A DNA stretch of 64,000 nucleotides, taken from the NCBI GenBank assembly GCA_011009095.1, contig VTPC01000410.1, positions 92,423 to 156,422 of the forward strand, written 5' to 3'. The DNA comes from Ignelater luminosus. Taxonomy: Eukaryota; Arthropoda; Insecta; Coleoptera; Elateridae. The translations under genes were made by a program, and so were the position numbers. Positions 47,615 to 57,889 of this stretch are shown here, one piece after another (the first letter of the stretch is position 1; every line of letters starts with the position of its first letter). The notes under the pieces are model-generated. The model saw nothing but the letters and a program-made list of their open reading frames with translations, did no database searches and was not told where the DNA came from.

Positions 47615-49915
47615 GAAAATGCAGACGTTTTGGTTGTGCAAACTATAAAAATAACAGACCATTACATACTTCAAATAAATAATGGTATTAATAATCAAAA
47701 GCTGAGCCAACAAAAAGCAGTGTTAGATAGACGACATTATTCATGTCATAAATTTTAAACTTACCTTTCGCAACAAAACTGGGATTACATTACAGAATTG
47801 CATTTCAACGACATAACAAAATTTCTCAATGACATAATTAAAAATGGCGTTAAAAATTTATTATTCGCTTACGCAAGTAGAAATGGTACACCAATGAACT
47901 TGACCAGGTACATAAACAACAAGATATATATAAATTAAATAATTAAATATATAAATTAGCTAAATTGACAAATAATGTAAACGACTGCAATGATTATAGA
48001 AATACAAAAAATTACTACAATCGTCTTATTAAATTAAGAAAAAATCAATATTACGAACAAGAAATTGATAAGGTAAGAGACAACTCGACAGAAATGTGGC
48101 GAAAACTAAAAACAATTATTAAAGGAAAAAAAGAAACTAATCTGTGCCAAATAGAATTTGAAAATGAAATTATTGACGATCCCAAATACATAGCTGACAA
48201 GTTCAATGCTTACTTTGTAGATAGTGTAAACCAAATTCATGAAAGTATCGGAGACGCCGATGAAGAATTCAATGTTGCGGGTATTGGGAATTCGTGCATA
48301 CCGACATTTAAATTCCAACTAGTCAATATGGAACAACTAAGAAAAGTTATTAATACCATGAAAAATAAAACCAGCACAGACAACATAACAGTAAACGTCA
48401 TTAAAGATGCTCTACCAGTAGTGGGGCAATTATTACTCTGAAAATCTAATAAATCGTTTACTTTAGGAAAGTTTCCTAACGTATGGAAAACTGCTACAGT
48501 AATTCCTATACCAAAAGTCGCAGATACTAGAAAATGTTCGGAATTTCGTCCAATTAATATGCTATCGACGTTCGAGAAAACATATTGTCAAAGAACAAAT
48601 GCAAGATTATCTAGAAACCAATAAAATACTAATAGACTCTCAGTCTGGGTTTAGAAAGAGTCATTCATGTGAAACGGCGTTAAATTTAGTTATAGCAAAT
48701 TGGAAATATCAAATAGAAAAAGATAGTAAAACTGCTGCCGTCTTTCTAGATCTTAAAAGAGCATTTGAGACCATAGACGGCAAATATTACTTAAGAAACT
48801 AGAAAAATACGGTATTAAAGGTTTAGAAAACGACTGGCTTAGAAATTATCTTACGGGAAGAAATCAAATTACTCGATATAAGGGAAGAAAATCCTCGTTG
48901 CGTAAATGCTGCCTAGGAGTACCGCAAGGATCAATTCTAGGTCCGCTTCTATTTATTTTGTATATGAATGATATTGCTTTAAACTTAAATCGGTGTGTCA
49001 TAAATCTTTTTGCAGATGACGCGTTAATAACTACTCACGACACCGACATCAAAGTGGCAGTGACTAATATTAACAGTGAATTACAGATAATATCAAAGTG
49101 GTTAAAGCAAAATAAACTGAAACTAAATACAGATAAAACAAAAGCAATGATTATTTGCAATAAACCTATAAATGAACTGAGAAATAACATAATAATAGAT
49201 GGTGTACAAATAGAATATGTGAATGAGATCAAATATTTAGGAATTGTTTTAGACAATAAGCTTAATAAACATATTGAATTCATCGTAAAAAAGATAGCTA
49301 AAAAATAGGATTTCTAAGTAGAATAAGTAATAAATTAAACGTTTGGGGTAGGATAACTGCATATAAAACTATTATAGCTCCACACTTTGATTATTGTGCA
49401 AGTATATTATTTCTAGCGAATGAGACGGACATACAGACTTTGCAAAAATTACAAAATCGCGCCATGTGAGTAATTTTATGTTGCAGTTATAAAACACGCA
49501 TCTCCTTTATGCTAGATTCCTTACAATGGCTTAGCGTAAAACAACGCATTTATTTTAATACATTTTTGTTTATTTATAGATTACTAAACGACAAATTACC
49601 TATGCATATGAAAAAATGTTGAACTACAATAGAGAAATTCATAACTACAATACTAGAACAATAAATAACTTTCATTTACCTTTAAATACTAAATCTTGTT
49701 CCCAAAATAGCTTATATTATAAAGGGCTAAAATTATATAATGAAATGCCGGATGCAGCAAAAGGAGCAGAGAATATAACTAGATTTAGGAAAAAATGCTG
49801 TAAATATGTTAAGATACTTTGTAAATTAAATTAGTTTAAGTTAGGCATAGTGCATAACAAAATATAATATGCTCAGCAAGATATAATATTTAAGTTTTTG
49901 TACTGAAACATCATA
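47615..49915 (+). pseudogene. CR1/L2-like LINE, 5'-truncated, ORF2 broken
   Basis: It starts in the endonuclease end (VVQTIKITDHYILQI), then a linker with NWDYITELHFND, YRNTKNYYNRLIKLRKNQYY (48000) and an RT. RT pieces: QSGFRKSHSCETALN (48640), AAVFLDLKRAFETID (Asp of motif A), GVPQGSILGPLLFILYMND (48917), FADDALI (about 49009, catalytic DD), and NKLKLNTDKTKAM. A C-terminal region follows with QWLSVKQRIYFNTFLFIYR and NYNTRTIN, ending at 49831. Lesions: TGA near 48439, a shift near 48575, stops near 48800 and 49308. No RNase H, which with the tail suits CR1/L2-like elements. It is one of the better preserved LINEs here. Confidence 0.8.
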
Positions 49916-49950
49916 TGATGAATAAAGTTTCTACTGCAACTACTACTACT
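49916..49950 (+). repeat. LINE 3' tail: AATAAA plus ACT microsatellite
   Basis: GAATAAAGTTTCTACTGC then (ACT)4 ends the CR1/L2-like LINE. Such short tandem repeat tails replace poly(A) in CR1/L2-type elements. Confidence 0.55.
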
Positions 49951-49954
49951 ATTT

Positions 49955-50900
49955 GGAACAGAACCAAAAAAGAATTAGTCCGCTTGAGTCGTCTGATTAA
50001 GTTTCCCACATTCAAGAGCCTGGACGCCTCGTTGTCGACGTGTTGCTGAAGGCGGTGTTCATGTGCGATAGCATATTTTGCATTAATGAATATGACTGCT
50101 TCTACACCAAGGTCTCGGAGGAGGCATACCAGCGAGCATTTGCTATACGTCTTAGAGCTTTATTTTCAAATCGCTGTATTACATCAATGTTGCATTTTTC
50201 CGCACATCCCCATAATTGGACACCATACGTCCATACTGGTCACAGCATTTGTTTATGTAAGAGCAGCTCATTGTACATTGACAATCGGATTGGCGCTCTA
50301 GCAGTCAGTGCATGTTTCGGAATTTTATTTGCAGTTTTGATGTGCTCCTTTCATCGGAATTTGACATCAAGCGTTATACCGAGGTACTTTGCAGTATTGG
50401 TAGGTGATATCCTTCTGCCTTTAAGTAAAATAAATCGCCGTTGGATTTTATGGTTAGTATAGCTGATATAGTAGATTTGGTTTCATTGAGCTTGATTCGC
50501 CATTTGTGTGTTCAGGTGATAATATTATCAGCTGCTCGTTGCAGTTTTGTTGATGATTCCTCAATTGAGTTTCCTGTCGGCACCACTGTCGTTCGCAAAT
50601 GTAGTAATTGTGCAATTTGTCGTTTTTGGGACTCATTAACATAAAGTAGGAAAAGAACGAGTCCCAGGACGCTACCCTGGAGCACACCGCCTCTTATTTC
50701 TTTTATTTTTGAATAGGCATCTTCGTGTTTAATGCGAAAGTTTTTTTTATTAGGTACGACTTAAGAAGTTGACAATCAGGAAGGATCGATTTTAATTATG
50801 TATCAGGCCGTCATGCCACACTCGGTCAAATGCTTATGCTATATCTAAGAAGATCGCAGAGCAGACTTTTTCATGTTCAAGAGTCCCATTATTAAAATTC
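49955..50900 (-). pseudogene. Jockey-like LINE reverse transcriptase fragment
   Basis: Read on the minus strand: LEHEKVCSAIFLDIA then AFDRVWHDGLIH (RT motif A, about 50880-50810), RGGVLQGSVLG (about 50690), FLLYVNESQK, a degraded LADDTA segment, KWRIKLNETKS (about 50490), then YWLLERQS-like and CDQYGRMV-like remnants and finally DNEASRLLNVGNLIRRLKR (near 50000). This order is that of Jockey RTs. It is heavily decayed and truncated 5'. The plus-strand ORF at 50040-50462 over the same bases is a shadow. Confidence 0.7.
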
Positions 50901-50904
50901 GTGC

Positions 50905-52051
50905 TCAATGATTTCAAGTTGTGGAAATTTTTTGAAAATATAAAAGTAACACATAATCATTCCAGCATTTTGATTTTGGAACGGACAATTATCAGACTAC
51001 GCTGCAATTTTCTTTAGCGTTGCAGGTAAGGTTATAATGTCTCCATATATTTCAAAAAGCAAGATGCCTTTTCACTGACGTCTCTTCCCTCAGTAGATTC
51101 ATCTCCGTAAGCAATAAGTTTGCTTGTCTGTAGCATCATGAATAGTGTAAATGAAGGTTCAAAGTTTTAATGAATAAAACCTTTAGGCGTTTGTTAGAGC
51201 AGGTACGAGCAGGCATTTCTTAAGGTCTATTATAGCAACCTTCCTACTTGGGTTTTGCAAAGAAGGTTCTTTGTCAATTTTTTTAATATTGTACCTCTTA
51301 GAGGATTCTTGTGTTTATCGTAATCTCTTTGAAGTAGCTGCTTCTCTTCAGCGAACTTGCAATCTTATTTGGAAACTGTCATAAGTATCACAGGTATCAT
51401 AGGTTTTTAAACAAATAATTAAATTCGAAATTGGAAATTTCAGAATGTAGCCATAACTTTGCTATTTCTTCTGGTGGTACATTTTGTTCACGACAATCGT
51501 CTACGTATAATTCGTACATCTTGTTTATACTAACTGCTATCGAGGTATTCTTAGCTGTATTTTCTCCTCTGTACTGAGATTCTTGAGCAGGGAACTTTGA
51601 AATGTGCTTGAGAATTTTATTCCGAACAAGATCTCTGATATTATTGCTTGGAGTATGTTTCCCTCTCAAGTCTTCAATGACAGTTCCTCTATAGGATGTT
51701 CTTTTTGAAAGAGCTGTATCTACGAATGTTTGAGAGATGCTCAAAGTATTAAGAAAAAAGGTCTTGCACGCTCTTTTTCTTCTGTCATTCTTTATAAACG
51801 TATAATACAAAAGAGAATGTCACTCCAGTTCTTTCACGTCTTCTTTTGATTGGATCTACTGCGATGCACCAGGCTACAAACTGTCGCTTCTAGTTAGTGT
51901 ATATAGACGTTGTTTAAAATTACTCGAAAATGGTCTCACGATTGGCATCTGAGAAATTAGTGGAACATTTTAATTTACGGGCCTGTTTGCATTTATCTTT
52001 AGGTCTCCTTTCATTGACTGTTTTTTTGTTTCTTTAAACATATGATTTTTC
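50905..52051 (-). pseudogene. DTCD/GNTDKQR family, copy 2, middle part
   Basis: Minus strand, from 52051: EKSYV, KDKCKQARKLKCSTNFSDAN, ETIFE, QFVAWCIAVDPIKRRRERTG, then an open run (51810-51397) with CKTFFLNTLSISQTFVDTAL, LRGKHTPSNN, HISKFPAQESQY and MYELYVDDCREQNVPPEE. After it: DTCDTYDSFQ (CxxC second Cys lost), VAIIDLKKCLLVPALTNA, FYSLKL, FIYTIHDATDKQTYCL, and SDNCPFQNQNAGMI (about 50975), with the SDNC..QN.N motif of the family, then PQLEIIEHEF at the break with the Jockey LINE. Several stops. The N-terminal part lies beyond the gypsy insertion (56320-56535), the C-terminal part at 46015-46475. Confidence 0.65.
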
Positions 52052-52056
52052 AGTTG

Positions 52057-52257
52057 TGTTGTATTCATATTTAAAATGTACCGTCAGTAAAAATGTATAC
52101 ACCACCACTGATGCGTAACAATGATTCATACGACATGTAACCTTGCCCTTAATTACGCATGTATAATGTTTTTGTTTCTTAACTGTGACATAGATGTACA
52201 TTTTTGTGAATAAAATGATATTCAATTCGACTTATTTTGTGGTATAAAGACACAACA
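52057..52257 (+). repeat. Gypsy 5' LTR
   Basis: Starts TGTTGTATTC, ends GACACAACA, with AATAAAATGA near 52210 as a likely poly(A) signal. Ends TG...CA as expected. Confidence 0.9.
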
Positions 52258-52260
52258 AAG

Positions 52261-52277
52261 TTGGCGACGAGGTGAAC
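52261..52277 (+). promoter_or_regulatory. Primer-binding-site-like sequence of the gypsy element
   Basis: TTGGCGACGAGGTGAAC starts three bases after the 5' LTR, where reverse transcription is primed by a tRNA. Which tRNA it matches was not determined. Confidence 0.5.
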
Positions 52278-52553
52278 ATCGTTATAATAAAACTCCAGAT
52301 CCTGCATAAGTACGTTATGTGTTTTATACGTCGTAAGTAGCTGCAAATTCAAGACAAAAAAAATCAAGACGTCATAAGAAGAATTCACAGCAATAAGGTA
52401 CTGCATGATTACTTATTCCAATTTGAATACGCATGCAACCGATTTACCATTCTACGTACACGCGCACCAGACGCAATTACATTTATATCTTTGCGCATCT
52501 GCCTTTCAAGAAATCTAGTTCTTTTTCCATACTCTCAACTTCAAATAACCGAT

Positions 52554-55500
52554 ATGGATGCAAATCAATTTCAACTACTCATCCAAGCAATGAATAAAAA
52601 CCAGCAAGATTTGATTGATCGTTTGCTTCCCGGAAGAACAGCAATATCAAATCCAGCTCCAACAGTAAATGCTGCATTATTGCCCCCGTTTGAAAATTTT
52701 GACAGCAAAAAAGAAAGTTTCAAATATCGACAACGATTTGAAAATTATCTTTGCATGAAAAATATTTTTGATGATAAAAATTATTGTGCACAGATGCTAT
52801 TAAATTCTATCGGGTTTTCTAATTATAATATACTCGCAGCTCTTGTAGCACGAAAAATTCCAAACGAACTAGATTACGCAATATTAATTACATCATTGGA
52901 AAAGCATTTGTGTCCAAAACAAAATATACTGGTTGCACAACACAGATTTTTGTCAACGTATCAGATAGAATCACAATCAATTTCGGATTATATAGCAGCA
53001 TTACGAGCAGATATTATAGCATGTGAATTTATATCACCCTGCGACTGTGCCATTTCAATTGCAAATGTATTTTTACGAGCCCAATTTATTAGAGGTATCC
53101 GTGACAATTCGATTCGTGAGCAACTTCTACAGTCTGACACGTCGGAATTTGACGAAATAACCGCAAAAGCCATCGCTCTTGAATCTTCAAAGATTGATAG
53201 TAGGGAAATTTCAAGAAACGAACCTGTTTTAAATAATTCAATTGCAAAAAACAATTCCATAAATAAAGTAGCAAAGAACCAACACCTTTCGAGAAGAAGT
53301 TTCCAGAGTTTCCAGAAGCAATCAAGGTTTCGATCAAAATCTAGATCCAGAATTGATTATAAAAAACTTGGTATAGAAAACCTGTGTTTTCGTTGCGGTC
53401 GCGATAATCATACAGCAAAAAATTGTCGAAGTTCAAATCTGAAGTGTAATTCTTGTAATAAGTCTGGACACATTGCAAAAGTATGCATTTCAACTCTTCT
53501 TCGGAAAAAGACTTCGAGTTCAGACGATACTAATAATATTACAGAATACCTACCTCGAAATAACATTAACCAAGTTATAGACATTTTTGCCCATCAGAAT
53601 ACAGCCGACGCAACCAAATTTTTTATAACGGTCCTTATTGAAGGCAAACCTCAGCGTTTTGAAGTAGATTCCGAAGCTGGATATACACTACTTCCACGGC
53701 GTGAATTCAATCGCTTGTGCCTAGATGTCAAAATTCAATCGACAAATATAGCATTTCGATCATACACTCGTGACGTGTTCCGGCCAGAAAGTCGTATAAC
53801 AGTGCAAGCTCAGTACAATTCGTGTGCATCTACAGAAGAACTTTATATTGTACCAGATCAATTCGAGCCCCTTTTGGGAAGAGTAAGGATTCGACATTTG
53901 AAAATCAACCTTGCTACCATCGATGGTGTAGAAACCACCAATTCTGATGTCAATCAAGTTAAATTAATGAAGAATGCTGAAGACGTAATTCAAACTTTCC
54001 CGGAAGTGTTTGAAGAGAGAGTAGGGAAAATCCCAAACATAGTATGTTCGTTAAAGCTTCGTCAAGGTGTTAAATCATGTTATACGAAAGAACGTGATGT
54101 CCCATATGCATTGCGACAGAAAGTCGAACAAGAGCTTGATAACCTAGAGCGCAATGGTATTATTAGCAAGATATCAACAAGTGATTGGGGATCACCCTTA
54201 GTGGTCATTTCAAAACCAGATGGTAACGTACGCCTATGTGTTGACTATAAGGTTGGAGTAAACAGTAGATTGGTAGATTCAAATTATCCAATTCGACGAA
54301 TCGACGATATTTTAAATAATCTTCGTAATTCCCGATATTTTTGCCGTCTTGATTTATACAAAGCTTACTTGCATCTACAAGTAGATGAAGAAAGTGCAGT
54401 AATACAAACAATTACCACTCACCGCGGAACATACAAGATGAATCGACTATCCTTTGGAATTAAAACTGCACCAGCAGACTTCAATAGAATTCTAGATCAG
54501 ATATTGAATGATCTCCCGAAAACCCTGTCTTATTTCGACGACATCATTGTTCACAGGGAAACATTAGAAGAATGTTCAAAAAACCTAAATGCATGCCTTC
54601 AACGATTACGTGATTTTGACCTGCATGTGAATCGTCGAAAACGTGAATTTTTTGCTACAAAAACTGAATACCTAGGACATGTTATTGAATACAATAAGAT
54701 TTCGAAATTGCAAAATAAAATTAAGGCAATTACGGAAATGGCTAGACCAAGAAACACAGATAATCTACGAAGGTTCCTAGGAATGGTAACTTATTATGCA
54801 CGATTTATTCCGGATCTTTCAACCAAGACATATCCTCTTCGAATGTTGCTGAAAAAACAAGCACACTTCAAATGGACTGCAACCTGCGAAGCAGCTTTTA
54901 TAAAATTAAAGAATGAAATTTCAAGTGACCAGGTGCTTACTCCATATAACCCAAAATTGCCACTTGTAGTAGCATGTGATGCAAGCCCAGTAGGAATAGC
55001 TGAAGTACTATCTCATGTTATCAATGGTGTCGAAGGACCCATTGCCTTCGCTTCTCGATCTCTTACTGATACGGAGAAAAAGTACAGTCAGCTGGACAAA
55101 GAAGCCTTAGCCATAATGTTCTCCGTCCATCATTTTTTCGTTTATATCTTTGGAAGAAGATTTCAACTCGTCACAGACAATAGACCACTTACAAGAATTC
55201 TACATCCAGATTCAAAGATTCCAGCCATGACTTCAGCACGCTTACTTCGATATGCATCTTTTCTTCAAGAATTCGACTACGAAGTAAAGCACAGAAGAGC
55301 TGAAGATCACGTAAATGTGGATTGCCTTTCCCGAGCACCGAATCCAGATAATAATTCTACGGAACAACTGTTAGACAATAAAGTCTCAACGTTATGTGAT
55401 CAAATCATTAACCAGATTACAACAGACGTCGTTACGCAAGAAAAATTAATAGAAGAATCCCTCAATGACGAAGAACTGTCTCAGATCAAAGAAGAGCTAA

Positions 55501-55796
55501 ATTCGTCCGTAAATCTAGGTTCGCAATACACGATTCAAAACGAGCTGATTTTCCGAAATCACCGACTAGTAATTCCAAAAAGCTTACGCCCAATAGTGTT
55601 GAAAGAATTACATCACACTCATGTAGGCATCGTAAAAATGAAACAATTTTACTCGATGATGGATTTAATATTAAGCGCCACATTAATCAAATTCGAAGAA
55701 CCGAAGTGCAAAAGAAGCAAAAGAAACGGGTATCATTTTCCGAAGATGTACCGAAGCACGTCCCAACTTTATATTTTGACGTTCCACCAGAATTGA
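52554..55796 (+). CDS. Gypsy gag-pol polyprotein, truncated in integrase
   Basis: 1080 codons from ATG 52554 (MDANQFQLLIQAMNKNQQ); an earlier in-frame ATG at 52491 adds 21 residues but reads less like a gag start. Gag occupies residues 1 to about 270. Two CCHC knuckles follow, CFRCGRDNHTAKNC (from 278) and CNSCNKSGHIAKVC. The protease has FEVDSEAGYTLLP (Asp 372): the usual DSG is DSE, from one base change at 53673-53675 (GGA to GAA type). RT motifs: VRLCVDYK, RLDLYKAYLHL, LSFGIKTAPADFN, YFDD (660). RNase H: VACDASP (809), TDNRPLTRIL (875), RAEDHVNVDCLSR. The integrase zinc part begins with LKELHHTHVG and stops matching at about 55645. The last ~48 residues are out of frame, after a deletion removing the catalytic core. 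Confidence 0.9.
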   Translation: MDANQFQLLIQAMNKNQQDLIDRLLPGRTAISNPAPTVNAALLPPFENFDSKKESFKYRQRFENYLCMKNIFDDKNYCAQMLLNSIGFSNYNILAALVARKIPNELDYAILITSLEKHLCPKQNILVAQHRFLSTYQIESQSISDYIAALRADIIACEFISPCDCAISIANVFLRAQFIRGIRDNSIREQLLQSDTSEFDEITAKAIALESSKIDSREISRNEPVLNNSIAKNNSINKVAKNQHLSRRSFQSFQKQSRFRSKSRSRIDYKKLGIENLCFRCGRDNHTAKNCRSSNLKCNSCNKSGHIAKVCISTLLRKKTSSSDDTNNITEYLPRNNINQVIDIFAHQNTADATKFFITVLIEGKPQRFEVDSEAGYTLLPRREFNRLCLDVKIQSTNIAFRSYTRDVFRPESRITVQAQYNSCASTEELYIVPDQFEPLLGRVRIRHLKINLATIDGVETTNSDVNQVKLMKNAEDVIQTFPEVFEERVGKIPNIVCSLKLRQGVKSCYTKERDVPYALRQKVEQELDNLERNGIISKISTSDWGSPLVVISKPDGNVRLCVDYKVGVNSRLVDSNYPIRRIDDILNNLRNSRYFCRLDLYKAYLHLQVDEESAVIQTITTHRGTYKMNRLSFGIKTAPADFNRILDQILNDLPKTLSYFDDIIVHRETLEECSKNLNACLQRLRDFDLHVNRRKREFFATKTEYLGHVIEYNKISKLQNKIKAITEMARPRNTDNLRRFLGMVTYYARFIPDLSTKTYPLRMLLKKQAHFKWTATCEAAFIKLKNEISSDQVLTPYNPKLPLVVACDASPVGIAEVLSHVINGVEGPIAFASRSLTDTEKKYSQLDKEALAIMFSVHHFFVYIFGRRFQLVTDNRPLTRILHPDSKIPAMTSARLLRYASFLQEFDYEVKHRRAEDHVNVDCLSRAPNPDNNSTEQLLDNKVSTLCDQIINQITTDVVTQEKLIEESLNDEELSQIKEELNSSVNLGSQYTIQNELIFRNHRLVIPKSLRPIVLKELHHTHVGIVKMKQFYSMMDLILSATLIKFEEPKCKRSKRNGYHFPKMYRSTSQLYILTFHQN

Positions 55797-55960
55797 TGAT
55801 GATGGTTCCATACACTCCAGACAGAGTTGGTAATCAAGACGTCATCGCAGACCCTGAAGAACAACCTGCCATAGAAAATGAAGAGACTCCGCCTGCAGAG
55901 GTTCGACGTTCTGAGCGACCCAGGCGACAACCAACTTACCTTAGTGATTATGTTCAATAA
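55646..55960 (+). pseudogene. Gypsy pol C-terminus, out of frame after the integrase deletion
   Basis: In the frame other than gag-pol: DDGFNIKRHINQIRRTEVQ, the end of a gypsy integrase (RHIxQI motif), then a tail with RVSFSEDVPKHVPTLYFDVP, a PEEQPAIENEE acidic stretch and RRSERPRRQPTYLSDYVQ before TAA at 55958. Overlap with gag-pol in two frames marks the deletion junction near 55645; roughly 1 kb of integrase core should lie between. Confidence 0.8.
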
Positions 55961-56098
55961 TTTATCGTTTTTTTATTATTCTTTTTTTTAAAGATTGTCA
56001 TGTTACTATGTTTCAAATGTTAAGTTTACATTTAATATTTCATATATAGTTACCGGTATGTGTTTAAGTTAAATATTATACTACATTCGAATACTTTT

Positions 56099-56113
56099 TG
56101 TGGGCGGGATGAT
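56099..56113 (+). promoter_or_regulatory. Polypurine-tract-like sequence of the gypsy element
   Basis: TGTGGGCGGGATGAT immediately precedes the 3' LTR, where plus-strand synthesis would be primed. It is G-rich but not purely purine. Confidence 0.45.
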
Positions 56114-56314
56114 TGTTGCATTCATATTTAAAATGTACCGTCAGTAAAAATGTATGCACCACCACTGATGCGTAACAATGATTCATACGACATGTAACCT
56201 TGCCCTTAATTACGCATGTATAATGTTTTTGTATCTTAACTGTGACATAGATGTACATTGTTGTGAATAAAATGATATTCAATTCGACTTATTTTGTGGT
56301 ATAAAGACACAACA
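56114..56314 (+). repeat. Gypsy 3' LTR
   Basis: 201 bp, 197 identical to the 5' LTR, followed by the AGTTG target duplication. Confidence 0.9.
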
Positions 56315-56319
56315 AGTTG

Positions 56320-56535
56320 CTAGATTCTTTTTATTGTCAATTAATTTCCATTTTTCCACATTTATTTTGCGTTTTCGACCTTTCAGTTCCTTTACTTCAT
56401 CGTCTTCTACGACATTGTCAAGATTTTTATCAGAACCAGCATTACTTGCTTTGTTTTCTTCATTTTGTTTCCTTTACTCGAAACTAGTTCGGCTATCGTT
56501 GAATTTAGTAACAGGTTACACACCCGTTGAATGAT
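56320..56535 (-). pseudogene. DTCD/GNTDKQR family, copy 2, N-terminal part
   Basis: On the minus strand: NEENKASNAGSDKNLDNVVE, then DDEVKELKGRKRKINVEKWK and LIDNKKNL up to the gypsy edge. The acidic stretch followed by a basic GRKRK..W segment is the usual N-terminus of this family, and the frame runs on into EKSYV at 52051 on the other side of the gypsy element. Confidence 0.55.
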
Positions 56536-56539
56536 ACAT

Positions 56540-57885
56540 TTCTAGATATTTAATTAACTAAATTGAAGTTTTATGCGAGCACATATGACCAATCGAATCG
56601 GCGGCACTAACAGAAAGTCCAAAACTAAGGAAATGGTCCTTTTCAAATTTCTGTTTTAACCTGCATGGTATCTTAATGAAAGTTTAGATATTGGTCTAAA
56701 TGAAGGAGCTTAACCCTTTCGTACCTAGTATGTCTGCTTGAGTGGTTATATACCAAAATTTGATTGGGGTCGGGTTAAAGATTCTACAATGTATCACCGG
56801 CCTTAAGAGAAACGATATGTCGTACTGTTAGTAATATTCTATATTTATCTGCTGATTAATTTTCAGTAAATTGCCATCTAGCAGTAATATAAAAAGTGCC
56901 AATGCTCGTGTATGCTGGCTGTACTGTACAACTTGTAAGATTTCATCCCCATCTAATACCTAACGTGTCTTAACCGTTCGCTCTGCGATGTTTCACTAGA
57001 TAGCCGTATTTTTCTATAATTCCTCTGAGGAATAATAATAAAGTCATAAGTTGTACTTATGCTGCAACGGTAGTAGGTAACTGCACTCAGTTTTATTGCG
57101 TACATTTTTAAACAGAATTTCCACATTCAATCATCATTAAATTTGTGACCTGGCACACTGACCTTTCATGTTTATGGTAGGAACAAAGAGACTGCATCAA
57201 AAACACTTGCAGCGGAAACCAAGATCGAACCTACTTTGCCTACGAACGATAGTAATTGTAGGAAATCGTATTCTTCAAGGTTTCGGCAACATATTGTGGA
57301 AGCGACGAACGCTAATACTTATGACTTACGATCCATTTTACAATCGGTTGTCTATTCCTGTTTTAAACTTTAACGTTTGGAAATTTCCGAACGCTGACAC
57401 CTGATTCACGTAAGGCGATACGAGCAGTCAAAATGTCATTAAAAAAAATTTATGCAACTCAATTCTGTATATGAGAAGCAGTTGGGCTTAAGTCCACTTT
57501 TGAAAAATTTACAGGAGGACGAAACAACTGCAAAAGGTACAATTTCATATTGTGACCACAAATCTTATCCAATCAACTTACAATTTTGTTTACACGTCTT
57601 TCAGATATTTCTTGTGGGTTTCTCTCAATAAAATTTGTTCAGAGTTTATTAATATGAAAGAAAAAAAAAACAATTTCAAACACATGCACGACAACAGCCT
57701 TAATGCTTCTAACCTTTACTGCTTAATACAAAGATACACATTTAAAATTTAATAAGTAAGTAGTATTCGTAATACAAATTCCCAAAAATGTGTAAAATAT
57801 TTTGGCTTATTTAATATTAAATACGTTACATACAAATTTAAACAAATTAGCCTTATAAAATTATTATTATTTAAAGGTATATTAT
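56540..57885. other. Unassigned DNA between copies 2 and 3
   Basis: An open stretch near 57180-57360 has a coding-like composition (ETASKTLAAETKIEPTLPTN, then SRFRQHIVEATNANTYDLRS in a frame without ATG), but the family is not recognised. Otherwise empty. Confidence 0.35.
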
Positions 57886-57889
57886 AAGG

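Larger units (their letters stand above)
52057..56314 (+). mobile_element. Ty3/gypsy-type LTR retrotransposon, internally deleted
   Basis: 4258 bp flanked by the 5-bp target duplication AGTTG (52052-52056 and 56315-56319). The LTRs are 201 bp each and differ at four positions (98% identical), which points to a recent insertion. Order: LTR, leader with a primer-binding-site-like TTGGCGACGAGGTGAAC (52261), one long gag-pol frame, an out-of-frame pol tail, a purine-rich tract just before the 3' LTR (about 56099-56110), LTR. No env. The integrase core is missing, so this copy cannot have integrated with its own integrase in its present form. It split copy 2 of the DTCD/GNTDKQR family. Confidence 0.95.

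Noticed and set aside
50040..50462. 140-codon plus-strand ORF
   Set aside because: The minus strand of the same bases reads as Jockey-like reverse transcriptase; the plus frame is its shadow.
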